A stretch of 7,519 bases of DNA from Bacteroidota bacterium (lineage in GTDB: Bacteria; Bacteroidota; Bacteroidia; B-17B0; Aurantibacillaceae). Both the position numbers and the translations under genes were made by a program. The notes beneath the pieces were generated by a model that was not told where the DNA came from, made no database searches, and was given only the letters and a program-made list of their open reading frames with translations. The stretch spans positions 1 to 7,519 of the forward strand of contig CANJJP010000069.1 in the NCBI GenBank assembly GCA_947474485.1. Direction: 5' to 3'. Positions 1-6,800 of the stretch are shown here, in pieces (within the stretch, counting starts at the first letter, position 1; every line of letters begins with the position of its first letter).

Positions 1-95
1 ATAAAGGCGTTCTGTGTCGGCTTACCTGGTTGTATGTAATGAAAGTTAATTTTATGCATCTTGCTCCATTCCTCTGTTAATCCGGCTGTAAAACG
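1..95 (-). pseudogene. IS3-family transposase fragment (DDE integrase core), 5'-truncated, runs off left edge
   Basis: Reading the minus strand from base 95 to base 1 gives 31 codons plus two bases. They contain the segment FHYIQPGKPTQNAF, a hallmark of the IS3/IS150-type OrfB integrase core just before its catalytic glutamate. An upstream stretch (RFTAGLTEEW) resembles the part that normally follows the DNG motif with the second catalytic aspartate. That motif and everything before it are missing: the same frame has a TAA at 96-98 and then the TAG of the MFS exporter at 105-107. No start codon for a full transposase is possible here, so this is the 3' remnant of a transposase gene. Whether it continues intact past the left edge cannot be seen. 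No terminal inverted repeat or target duplication is visible. Family assignment is from recognised motifs only. Confidence 0.8.
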
Positions 96-104
96 TTACC
101 AACC

Positions 105-1364
105 CTACTGATAATCCTTAATATTCAATTTCCTCAATTTCGGGTTCAACCTATCAACAACACCAACAACCAATATCGTCATTACTCCACCAAAGGCAAT
201 AGATGGCACAAGTCCCATTAGTTTACCCGCAAGTGCAGATTCGAAACCACCAAGTTCGTTGGATGAGCCAATGAAAATACTGTTTACAGCCGATACCCTT
301 CCCCTCATATTATCGGGTGTCATTAATTGTAAAATGCTGTGGCGCACCACAACCGAAATATTATCTACAGCGCCTGTCATAAACAACATAAAAAAGGCAA
401 GCCAAAAATTAGTTGAAAAAGCAAATGCAATCGTGAACACACCAAAAGCAAAAACTCCCCACAATAATACTTTCCCCGCTTTTTTTTCTGGTGGATAGGC
501 TGCCATTATAAATGCAGAAACCACAGCGCCAACTGCTGGCGCAGTTCTTAATAAACCGAATGAACTTGGGTCTGCATGCAATACTTGATCGTTAAAGACT
601 TGCAAAATGGCAACTGCCCCGCCAAACAATACTGCAAACATATCTAATGAAAGTGCGCTTAACAACATCTTTGTTTTGAAAACAAATTTTAACCCTGCCT
701 TTAAACTTTCTACTACCGATTCTTCTTTGCTACGCTCTTGCGGGCGATTACCAATGCGTGCATAAGCAACTAGTCCGATTGCAAACAAACCACAATTAAT
801 TAAATAAGTTGTTTTTGCATTGTAAGTATTATTGTATGAATAAATCCAAGCAGCAATTACAGGCCCTAAAATTGCCCCGATGTGCCAAAAGGTGCTGTTC
901 CAAGTTGCAGCTTGTGTATATTGGTTTCGTGGAACAATTTGCGACATAAAAGGCGACATAGCTGCAGCCAAAAAAGCACGGATGATTCCAAACAATACAA
1001 CCACAAACATTAATGGATAATAAGAGAATGCATCTAGAAAATTAAAGCTGGGCAAGCAAAACAAAAACAATAATACCGAACCAAGCAATAATGCAAAGTT
1101 GGAGACAATAATTATTTTTCTACGATTGTAAACATCTGCAATATAACCAGCATAAAAGCAAGAAATAACAAAAGGAATAACTTCGCATAAACTCACCAAA
1201 CCCAATACCATCAGCTCTTTACCGTGTTCGTAATACGCTTGCAAACCAATGGTGGTCATTTGCATTTGTACGGCAAGGGTTAAGAAAAATCTGCCCATCA
1301 CAAAATTCCTGAATTCAGGAATTTTAAAAATTCCGAGCGATTGTTTATTTATGGATTTGAACAC
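105..1364 (-). CDS. MFS transporter, EntS/MFS_3-like exporter
   Basis: The 419-residue product is almost wholly hydrophobic, with the roughly twelve-helix pattern of the major facilitator superfamily in the inner membrane. The loop after helix 2 carries the MFS motif A signature as GYIADVYNRRKII (residues 73-85). The first helix region (GRFFLTLAVQMQMTTIG) and the late segment RHSILQLMTPDNMRGRVSAVN resemble the MFS_3 group, which includes the enterobactin exporter EntS and many uncharacterised Bacteroidota exporters. The substrate cannot be told from sequence. The start is a GTG (1362-1364); an in-frame TAA at 1374-1376 leaves no room for a longer form, and the next methionine (residue 23) would cut into helix 1. 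It is transcribed away from radC. A -7-like box lies 4 bases before the start. Just past its stop is a transposase fragment, but the C terminus (NPKLRKLNIKDYQ) looks natural, so I see no truncation. Confidence 0.9.
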   Translation of the reverse strand: MFKSINKQSLGIFKIPEFRNFVMGRFFLTLAVQMQMTTIGLQAYYEHGKELMVLGLVSLCEVIPFVISCFYAGYIADVYNRRKIIIVSNFALLLGSVLLFLFCLPSFNFLDAFSYYPLMFVVVLFGIIRAFLAAAMSPFMSQIVPRNQYTQAATWNSTFWHIGAILGPVIAAWIYSYNNTYNAKTTYLINCGLFAIGLVAYARIGNRPQERSKEESVVESLKAGLKFVFKTKMLLSALSLDMFAVLFGGAVAILQVFNDQVLHADPSSFGLLRTAPAVGAVVSAFIMAAYPPEKKAGKVLLWGVFAFGVFTIAFAFSTNFWLAFFMLFMTGAVDNISVVVRHSILQLMTPDNMRGRVSAVNSIFIGSSNELGGFESALAGKLMGLVPSIAFGGVMTILVVGVVDRLNPKLRKLNIKDYQ

Positions 1365-1368
1365 AATG

Positions 1369-1376
1369 CAAACTTA
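1369..1376 (-). promoter_or_regulatory. Candidate Bacteroidota -7 box (TAAGTTTG) for the MFS gene
   Basis: On the minus strand these bases read TAAGTTTG, an exact match to the TAnnTTTG -7 consensus of the Bacteroidota primary sigma factor. The box ends 4 bases before the GTG start. If used, transcription would begin at or next to the start codon. I found no TTG -33 element at the expected distance upstream. Exact matches to this short consensus also occur inside genes in this window (5927-5934 and 7283-7290), so the call rests on position. Confidence 0.35.
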
Positions 1377-1482
1377 ACACTTTCTAATTTAAATAGTATT
1401 GAAATTGTTAATTCTATTTGATAAATGGAAGCATAAATTCTATGCCAACTGCACGAATGACCTTAATTTAGTAGCTTATTAC

Positions 1483-2175
1483 ATGGAACACACTGCACTT
1501 AAATATTTAGCGGAAGATGATCGCCCGAGAGAAAAAATGCTTTTGAAAGGAAGGCATGCTTTGTCGGACGCAGAGTTGATTGCGCTATTAATTGGTTCAG
1601 GCAGTAGAAATGAAAGTGCGGTAAAACTTGCACAACGCATTTTAAAAAGCTGCGACAATGATTTAAATGCGCTCGCTAAATTATCAATAAAAGAATTGTG
1701 CGAGTTTAAAGGCATTGGTGATGCAAAGGCAATAAGCATTGCAGCTGCATTAGAGTTGGGCAGAAGAAGAAAAGAAAACGATGCAGAAACAAAACCTACT
1801 ATTGTTTCGAGTAAAACGGCTTACGAACTTTTACGTTCTGCCTTAAGCGATTTACCGCACGAAGAATTTTGGATTTTAATTTTAAATAGAGCAAATAAAT
1901 TAATAAAAAAAGAATGCATAAGTAAAGGCAGCATTACTGCAACATTAGTAGATGCTAGGCTTGTGTTTAAACCAGCCATTCTTAATTCAGCATCTTCAAT
2001 CATACTTGCGCACAATCATCCTTCAGGAAATTTAAGAGCAAGTGATGAAGATATTAAGCTTACAAAAAAATTAAAAGAAGCCGGAAAGCTATTCGACATA
2101 AGCGTTTTTGACCATATCATTGTTGGAGAAAATGCTTACTTCAGTTTTGCAGATGAGGGTTTATTAAATAATTAA
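1483..2175 (+). CDS. radC: RadC family protein (JAB/MPN metalloprotease-like fold)
   Basis: From the ATG at 1483 this encodes 230 residues, the usual RadC length. The N-terminal part (residues about 10-100) has the family signature EDDRPREKMLLKGRHALSDAELIALLIGSG split over residues 11-40, followed by a helix-hairpin-helix (EFKGIGDAKAISIAAALELG, 74-93). The C-terminal JAB/MPN domain has a complete JAMM metal motif: H177-N-H179, then S187 and D190, with an upstream glutamate in HEEFW (126-130). The frame stays open back to a TTG at 1399, but those extra 28 residues do not resemble the family, so I prefer 1483. RadC was once linked to DNA repair, but that role is not supported and its biochemical function is unsettled. 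The downstream merR-like gene starts 2 bases after the stop, so the two are probably cotranscribed. Confidence 0.93.
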   Translation: MEHTALKYLAEDDRPREKMLLKGRHALSDAELIALLIGSGSRNESAVKLAQRILKSCDNDLNALAKLSIKELCEFKGIGDAKAISIAAALELGRRRKENDAETKPTIVSSKTAYELLRSALSDLPHEEFWILILNRANKLIKKECISKGSITATLVDARLVFKPAILNSASSIILAHNHPSGNLRASDEDIKLTKKLKEAGKLFDISVFDHIIVGENAYFSFADEGLLNN

Positions 2176-2177
2176 AC

Positions 2178-2510
2178 ATGGAAGAAACAGAAAAGTTATT
2201 TTATGCGATAGGTGAAGTAGCCGAAATGTTTGATGTGAACACTTCCTTAATTCGCTTTTGGGAAAAGGAGTTTGATATCATCAAACCTCAAAAAAATAAA
2301 AAAGGAAATCGCCTCTTTACAAAAAAAGACATTGAGAATTTCAGAGTAATTTACCATTTAGTAAAGGACAAAGGCTACACACTGCAGGGCGCTAAAGAAC
2401 ATTTAAAAGGCGCTAAAGTATCAACTAGCGAAATAAATAAAAGCGCTGAAGCTATTGAAAAACTGAAGAAATTGAAAGAAGCTTTATTGGAGTTGAAGAA
2501 GGAATTATAA
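2178..2510 (+). CDS. Short MerR-family transcriptional regulator
   Basis: This 110-residue protein begins with a MerR-type winged helix-turn-helix: YAIGEVAEMFDVNTSLIRFW (residues 9-28) is the DNA-reading helix pair, and KKGNRLFTKKDIENF (41-55) is the wing and following helix. GYTLQGAKEHL (66-76) completes the standard MerR fold. The remainder (about 85-110) is rich in K, E and L and is probably a dimerising coiled coil. There is no C-terminal effector domain and no metal-binding cysteine; the protein contains no cysteine at all. The ligand and target promoters therefore cannot be inferred. Proteins of this size and type are common in Bacteroidota. It follows radC by 2 bases and ends 2 bases before the stop of the convergent membrane-protein gene, so the only obvious promoter is upstream of radC. 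Confidence 0.9.
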   Translation: MEETEKLFYAIGEVAEMFDVNTSLIRFWEKEFDIIKPQKNKKGNRLFTKKDIENFRVIYHLVKDKGYTLQGAKEHLKGAKVSTSEINKSAEAIEKLKKLKEALLELKKEL

Positions 2511-2529
2511 TTTTAGTTAAACCTAAAAT
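2510..2529. terminator. Possible weak AT-rich hairpin between convergent genes
   Basis: The sequence ATTTTAG (2510-2516), a 6-base loop, and CTAAAAT (2523-2529) form a 7 bp inverted repeat across the 2-base gap between the convergent merR-like gene and membrane-protein gene. It could act as a terminator in both directions, because A/T runs lie on each side. The stem has only one G-C pair and overlaps the last codons of the minus-strand gene, so it would be weak. The call is based on position and symmetry only. Confidence 0.2.
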
Positions 2530-2974
2530 AATCCAAAGCAAAGTATAACAGTATCGTCCAAAACATTACGAATACCGACATCCACATCATAATCATTTTT
2601 TTATTGCCAAAAAATTTCAAGCACAAAAACACACCAAGCGGAATAGATAAAAACAAAGGTGAAATAGCGCACACTCCAATTATCCCGAATTTCTTCTTTA
2701 CTTTAATAATAATGCGATTGGATTTTGTAAATCGTTTTTTGTTGGCATTTCTATTTGGACTAATTTTATCCATCAAATAAGAAACGCCCTTCATTATTAC
2801 ATCAATAAGATAGGTGTAAACAATGGTTCCAAAAATACCACCTACAGAGCAAACAACAAATGCTTCCAAAAAATTAAAACCTAACAATATGGCAGACGGA
2901 ACCCCGGCAATTCCTAGTTTAACTGCACTTGCAAAAAAAACTCCTATTATTTCGCCCCAATTGAGGTCTATCAT
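2513..2974 (-). CDS. Uncharacterised small integral membrane protein, about four TM helices
   Basis: I do not recognise this 153-residue protein with certainty. Hydrophobic stretches at about residues 8-32, 36-60, 96-121 and 127-149 suggest four membrane helices. Between the second and third is a strongly basic loop (about 71-95, rich in K, R and N), expected to face the cytoplasm by the positive-inside rule. Glycine and proline pairs sit at similar places in both halves (VPSAILLGF and ISPLFLSIPLGVF), loosely recalling small multidrug-export-like or DedA-like proteins, but this is only a resemblance. The ATG at 2972-2974 lies 2 bases after the upp stop, so the gene is very probably cotranscribed with upp and may be translationally coupled to it. 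A membrane transport role linked to pyrimidine salvage would be speculation. Confidence 0.75.
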   Translation of the reverse strand: MIDLNWGEIIGVFFASAVKLGIAGVPSAILLGFNFLEAFVVCSVGGIFGTIVYTYLIDVIMKGVSYLMDKISPNRNANKKRFTKSNRIIIKVKKKFGIIGVCAISPLFLSIPLGVFLCLKFFGNKKMIMMWMSVFVMFWTILLYFALDYFRFN

Positions 2975-2976
2975 GA

Positions 2977-3633
2977 TTATAGTTTTTCTCCGTAAGCTAA
3001 ATCACCTGCGTCGCCTAATCCTGGAACGATGTATGAATGAGCAGTTAACTCCTCATCAACTGCACCTAACCAAATAGTATAATTTTTGTGTGGCATATGT
3101 GCCTTTACATATTCTAAACCTTGTTTGCTAGCAATAACAGCAACAATATGTGTGTGTGTTGGAATTCCTTTACTAACTAATGCTTGGTATGCTAAAACCA
3201 TAGAAGCACCTGTGGCAAGCATTGGGTCGGTAACAATCAATGTTTTATTTTCTAATGATGGGCTTGATAAATATTCGATTGCAATATCAAATGTATTGTC
3301 CTTGTGATGACGACGATAAGCAGACACAAAAGCATTTTGAGCTCGATCAAAAACATTTAAAATACCAGCATGTAAAGGCAATCCAGCACGAAGAATAGTT
3401 GATATTACAGGTTGCTGCTCAATCACTAAACTTTCAGCCTCTCCAAGTGGGGTAGTTGTAATTACTTGCTTATACTTTAAAGTCTTACTTATTTCGTAAG
3501 CAAATAACTCGCCCATACGTTCCATATTTCTGCGAAAACGGATAGGATCCTTCTGAATCTCTTTATCACGAATCTCTGAAATGTACTGACTAATAATACT
3601 GTTTTGCTGCGAAAGAATGTGTACTGAACCCAT
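2977..3633 (-). CDS. upp: Uracil phosphoribosyltransferase
   Basis: This cytoplasmic enzyme joins uracil to PRPP to give UMP and pyrophosphate (pyrimidine salvage). The 218-residue length is normal for UPRTase. The PRPP-binding loop is VTDPMLATGASM (residues 134-145), with the adjacent acidic and glycine residues intact. The C-terminal uracil-binding signature is YIVPGLGDAGDLAYG (201-215). ILRAGLPLHAG (80-90) matches the conserved loop that contacts pyrophosphate. The ATG at 3631-3633 gives the start MGSVHILSQQNS. No Shine-Dalgarno sequence is seen. A near-consensus -7 box, TATCTTTC (3649-3656 on the minus strand, last base differing from TAnnTTTG), lies 15 bases upstream but has no good -33 partner. 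The small membrane-protein gene follows directly. Confidence 0.96.
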   Translation of the reverse strand: MGSVHILSQQNSIISQYISEIRDKEIQKDPIRFRRNMERMGELFAYEISKTLKYKQVITTTPLGEAESLVIEQQPVISTILRAGLPLHAGILNVFDRAQNAFVSAYRRHHKDNTFDIAIEYLSSPSLENKTLIVTDPMLATGASMVLAYQALVSKGIPTHTHIVAVIASKQGLEYVKAHMPHKNYTIWLGAVDEELTAHSYIVPGLGDAGDLAYGEKL

Positions 3634-3816
3634 AAAGAAAATTTTGCAGAAAGATACTCATAATTTAGAAATTTGCTTTTTGTATTGCGTTTTTTTAGCT
3701 TTTATTTCATAAGTATTTTTATTCTGCTAAAGTTTTACACATTTAGCGAAACGAATTTGCCCCGTCTAATCATTTGCATTTTGTTTATTATGATTATTAA
3801 AACAATTAGTTAAACC
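3634..3816. other. Intergenic region between upp and the interrupted secreted-protein gene
   Basis: This AT-rich stretch separates upp (minus strand) from the broken secreted-protein gene (plus strand) and must have held promoters for both. I see no exact TAnnTTTG box facing the plus-strand gene. The nearest candidate for upp is the imperfect box at 3649-3656. No tRNA, hairpin terminator or long repeat is evident. Together with the pseudogene and the 60 bases after it, this makes a stretch of about 680 bases without an intact gene. Confidence 0.6.
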
Positions 3817-4254
3817 ATGAAACTACTAACTACTATATCATTACTATTTTTAGGAATCCGCTTCGCTTTTGCTCAATAAACTGTAAAACAAGAGCTGAAC
3901 TGTTACAACAAATGGTCACAAAAATTTGAAGACCGTGGTGCCGAAGATGTTGCAGATGGAACCTATACAGACGTAATTTTTACTTTTAGACAAGGCGCTA
4001 ATGCTGATTGTTTTAATGGAAAAGCAGTAGTTAAAGAAGGTAAATTGCAGTCGTTTTATATTGAGTTAAAAGATGGAACATATGAGTTAGTAAACCGTAT
4101 CTGGAAAACGGACACTAAAGATTTAACAGTAATAAACTGAATTAGCAAAACTGTAGTTAGTAAAGATAACGTTTTGGTTAATGTTCTTTGGCCTATAAAA
4201 CTAAAACCAAAAAAGGCTGCTCTTAAAAAAGCTGCTGAACCAAGTGATGATTAA
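3817..4254 (+). pseudogene. Secreted protein gene broken by two in-frame stops
   Basis: From the ATG at 3817 one frame runs to a TAA at 4252-4254, interrupted only by TAA at 3877-3879 (codon 21) and TGA at 4138-4140 (codon 108). There is no frameshift. The first 20 codons form a signal peptide (MKLLTTISLLFLGIRFAFAQ, likely cut after AFA). The first stop falls right after it, where CAA to TAA is a one-base change. The rest reads like a real soluble protein, with segments such as CYNKWSQKFEDRGAEDV, TYTDVIFTFRQGANADCFNG and YIELKDGTYELVNRIW. It has two cysteines (C29, C65) and a lysine-rich tail (KLKPKKAALKKAAEPSDD). The full product would be about 145 residues, exported to the periplasm or outside. 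I do not recognise the family. No in-frame ATG allows a useful restart after the first stop, so the gene is probably dead unless the stops are sequencing errors. It lies between divergent upp and the lipid A operon. Confidence 0.72.
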
Positions 4255-4275
4255 TTTCCGCTAAAAATATAGCTT

Positions 4276-4310
4276 TTGATGAGTTTTAAATCGGATTTTG
4301 CTTATATTTG
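4276..4310 (+). promoter_or_regulatory. Candidate promoter of the lipid A operon (lpxD-lpxC/fabZ-lpxA)
   Basis: TATATTTG at 4303-4310 exactly matches the Bacteroidota -7 consensus TAnnTTTG. A TTG at 4276-4278 could be the -33 element, but the 24-base spacing is slightly longer than usual for this sigma factor. The -7 box ends only 4 bases before the lpxD ATG, so transcription would start at or within a base or two of the start codon. The three lpx genes are 8 and 9 bases apart, so this is the likely operon promoter unless an upstream one reads through the pseudogene. Confidence 0.4.
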
Positions 4311-4314
4311 AGAA

Positions 4315-5355
4315 ATGGAATTTTCAGCTCAACAAATAGCCGAATTACTTGGTGGAACCGTTGAAGGTAATGCTGAAACGAAAGTTTCTGACTTATCTAA
4401 AATAGAAGAAGGCAAAGCAGGCACATTATCTTTTTTGGCTAACCCAAAATACACTAATTACATTTATGAAACTGATGCGAGTCTAGTTGTTGTAAACAAT
4501 AGTCTTGTTCTCGAAAAGCCAGTTAAACCAACTTGCACGCTTATCCGTGTTGAAGATGCGTATGGCTCCTTTGCAAAATTATTAGGGTTGTACGAGCAAT
4601 TAAAAGGTGAGAAAAAAGGAATAGAACAACCCTGCTTTATTCATGAAACAGCTAAAATTGGTGAAAACTGCTACGTTGGCGCTTTTGCCTATATTGGAGA
4701 GAATGCTGTTATTGGCAATAACGTAAAAATTTATCCGCAAGTTTATATTGGCGACAATGCAAAGGTTGATGATAACACCATATTATTTTCTGGAGTAAAA
4801 ATTTACAACGATTGTATTTTAGGTAAAAACTGTACCATACATGCAAGTACAGTTATTGGCAGTGATGGTTTTGGCTTTGCCCCTAACAGCGAAAATAATT
4901 ATCAGAAAGTTCCTCAAATAGGAAATGTTGTGATTGAAGATAATGTTGAAATTGGTTCTAACTCATCAATTGATAGAGCTACACTTGGCTCAACTATTCT
5001 TAGAAAAGGAGTTAAACTAGATAACTTAGTGCAAATTGCACATAATGTTGAAATTGGGGAAAACACTGTAATTGCTGGTCAAACAGGGGTTGCGGGCTCA
5101 ACAAAAGTTGGCAAAAACTGTATGATTGCTGCGCAAGTAGGAATTATTGGACATATTAAAATAGCCGATGGCGTTAAAATAGCTGGACAATCAGGGATTG
5201 GAAAAGCAATTACTAAAGAAGGAGAAATTGTACAAGGCTCTCCAGCTTATGGCATTAGTGAATACACTAGAAGCTATGTGATATTTAGAAGTCTGCCAAA
5301 ATTAGATTTAAGAGTAAGAGAATTAGAAAAAAAGATTAACAATACCACAAAATAG
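4315..5355 (+). CDS. lpxD: UDP-3-O-(3-hydroxyacyl)glucosamine N-acyltransferase
   Basis: This enzyme transfers a 3-hydroxyacyl chain from acyl carrier protein to the 2-amino group of UDP-3-O-acyl-glucosamine, the third step of lipid A synthesis, in the cytoplasm. Its 346 residues are a normal LpxD length. The N-terminal uridine-binding domain (about 1-100) includes GTLSFLANPKYTNYIY (36-51). A left-handed beta-helix of hexapeptide repeats (IGENCY, IGENAV, IGNNVK and so on) spans about 108-295. The catalytic histidine is H243 in NLVQIAHNVEIG, and H280 in GIIGH matches the second active-site histidine. GSDGFGFAP (182-190) is also typical. The C-terminal helix (about 327-343, LPKLDLRVRELEKKI) is the trimer-associated coil. 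It is the first gene of the lipid A operon, with the fusion gene 8 bases downstream. Confidence 0.96.
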   Translation: MEFSAQQIAELLGGTVEGNAETKVSDLSKIEEGKAGTLSFLANPKYTNYIYETDASLVVVNNSLVLEKPVKPTCTLIRVEDAYGSFAKLLGLYEQLKGEKKGIEQPCFIHETAKIGENCYVGAFAYIGENAVIGNNVKIYPQVYIGDNAKVDDNTILFSGVKIYNDCILGKNCTIHASTVIGSDGFGFAPNSENNYQKVPQIGNVVIEDNVEIGSNSSIDRATLGSTILRKGVKLDNLVQIAHNVEIGENTVIAGQTGVAGSTKVGKNCMIAAQVGIIGHIKIADGVKIAGQSGIGKAITKEGEIVQGSPAYGISEYTRSYVIFRSLPKLDLRVRELEKKINNTTK

Positions 5356-5363
5356 ACTTCGCG

Positions 5364-6791
5364 ATGATAAAGCAACGCACCATTAAAAATCCTGTTTCGT
5401 TAACAGGCGTAGGATTACACACAGGAAAAAAAGTAACAATTACATTTAATCCAGCTCCTGAACATCATTGGTTTAAATTTCAACGTACCGATTTAGAAGG
5501 ACAACCAATTATTGAAGCAGATGCTGATTTAGTTGTTGATACTTCACGCGGAACCACATTAGAAAAAAACGGAGTACGCGTTCATACTACAGAGCATGTG
5601 CTAGCTGCTTTAATGGGATTAGAAATTGATAACTGCTTAATTCAAATCGATGGGCCTGAAATGCCAATAATGGATGGAAGCTCAATTAAATTTATTGAAG
5701 CACTAGAAGCTGCTGAAATCGTTGAACAAGAAGCAGAACGTGAGTATTTTGAATTAAAAGAAAACCTTACTTACGAAGATCCAATTAAAAAAGTAGAAAT
5801 GCTTGCTGTTGCGCAAGAAACGTTTCGTGTAACTGTTATGGTTGATTACAACTCTGAAATATTAGGAACGCAGCACGCTTCGATGTATAGCATTGAAGAG
5901 TTTAAACCCGAAATTTCGAGATGCCGTACTTTTGTTTTCTTGCATGAGTTAGAAGCATTATTGGAGCACAACTTAATTAAAGGTGGCGATTTAGATAACG
6001 CTATCGTATTAGTTGATAGAGAAATTTCGAAAGAAAAATTAGATCATCTTAAAAAAGTATTTAATAAAGAAGACATCGACGTTAAAGAAAAAGGTGTTCT
6101 TAATACAATCAAATTACAATACTATAATGAGCCTGCACGTCATAAATTATTAGACATTGTTGGTGATTTAGCATTGGTTGGAAAGCCTTTAAAAATTCAT
6201 GTTTTAGCCGCACGTCCAGGGCATGCAGGTAACGTTGCTTTTGCTAAAAAAATCAAAGAATTAATTAAGAAAGAAAATTCAGATAAGTTTTTGCCGAGGA
6301 TAGACATGAGTGCTCCTCCAGTATATAACATCAATGATATTTTAAGAATATTACCTCACCGTCAACCAATGTTATTGGTTGATAAAATCATGGACATTAG
6401 TTCTGAGCATATTGTTGGTGTAAAAAATGTAACCTTAAACGAAGAATTTTTTAAAGGTCATTTCCCTGGAAATCCAGTTATGCCTGGTGTTATGTTGATT
6501 GAAGCAATGGCACAATGTGGTGGGGTTTTAGTTTTAGGCACAGTTCCTGATCCTGAAAACTATTTAACTTTCTTCATGAAAATTGATGGAGTAAAATTCC
6601 GCCAACAAGTAATACCTGGAGACACAGTTGTATTTAGTTTAAAATTAGTAACTCCAATACGTCGTGGTATTTGCCACATGCGTGGTGTTGCTTATGTAAA
6701 TAACAAACCTGTAATGGAAGCCGAAATGATGGCACAAATCATTAAAATGAAAAATGTAGAATCTAAAAAACCTCAATCACAAGAGGCTTAA
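5364..6791 (+). CDS. lpxC-fabZ: Bifunctional LpxC deacetylase / FabZ 3-hydroxyacyl-ACP dehydratase
   Basis: This 475-residue fusion carries two enzymes. Residues 1 to about 305 are LpxC, the zinc deacetylase that commits UDP-3-O-acyl-GlcNAc to lipid A. Zinc ligands are H78 (TTEHVLAAL), H260 and D264 (EPARHKLLDIVGD). The catalytic residues are E77 and H287 (RPGHAGN). Residues about 317-462 are FabZ, which dehydrates 3-hydroxyacyl-ACP in fatty acid elongation. LPHRQPMLLVDKI (330-342) opens the domain, and the catalytic pair is H366 (KGHFPGNPVMPG) and E380 (LIEAMAQ). The linker (about 300-317) is short and charged. All key residues of both domains are present, so both should be active. The fusion is characteristic of Bacteroidota and their relatives. 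Because the two activities compete for the same acyl-ACP, fusion may help balance lipid A and phospholipid output. lpxA begins 9 bases after the stop. Confidence 0.97.
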   Translation: MIKQRTIKNPVSLTGVGLHTGKKVTITFNPAPEHHWFKFQRTDLEGQPIIEADADLVVDTSRGTTLEKNGVRVHTTEHVLAALMGLEIDNCLIQIDGPEMPIMDGSSIKFIEALEAAEIVEQEAEREYFELKENLTYEDPIKKVEMLAVAQETFRVTVMVDYNSEILGTQHASMYSIEEFKPEISRCRTFVFLHELEALLEHNLIKGGDLDNAIVLVDREISKEKLDHLKKVFNKEDIDVKEKGVLNTIKLQYYNEPARHKLLDIVGDLALVGKPLKIHVLAARPGHAGNVAFAKKIKELIKKENSDKFLPRIDMSAPPVYNINDILRILPHRQPMLLVDKIMDISSEHIVGVKNVTLNEEFFKGHFPGNPVMPGVMLIEAMAQCGGVLVLGTVPDPENYLTFFMKIDGVKFRQQVIPGDTVVFSLKLVTPIRRGICHMRGVAYVNNKPVMEAEMMAQIIKMKNVESKKPQSQEA

Positions 6792-6800
6792 ACTATTTAT

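Noticed and set aside
259..498. Plus-strand open frame of 79 codons inside the MFS gene
   Set aside because: It lies antisense to a clear transporter gene, has no recognisable domain, and its composition follows from the codons of the opposite strand.
1479..2015. Two minus-strand open frames inside radC
   Set aside because: Both are antisense to a well-supported RadC reading frame with a complete JAMM motif and show no motif of their own.
2823..3307. Plus-strand open frames opposite the membrane-protein gene and upp
   Set aside because: They overlap strongly supported minus-strand genes, one crosses the junction between them, and neither resembles a known protein.
3877..4140. Selenocysteine or recoded stop codons in the interrupted secreted-protein gene
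   Set aside because: The stops are TAA and TGA, no selenocysteine-type hairpin is evident after the TGA, and both codons end or lie outside normal frames elsewhere, so a recoded genetic code is not supported.
4650..5200. Recurring IG-N/D-x-x motifs that look like a DNA repeat in lpxD (and again in lpxA)
   Set aside because: These are the hexapeptide repeats of the beta-helix fold; the DNA similarity is diverged and follows the protein, so it is not a CRISPR or other independent repeat array.
5927..5934. TACTTTTG inside lpxC (and TACATTTG at 7283-7290 inside lpxA) as internal promoters
   Set aside because: They match the short -7 consensus but lie deep in coding sequence with no gene start just downstream; they are useful mainly as a measure of background matches.
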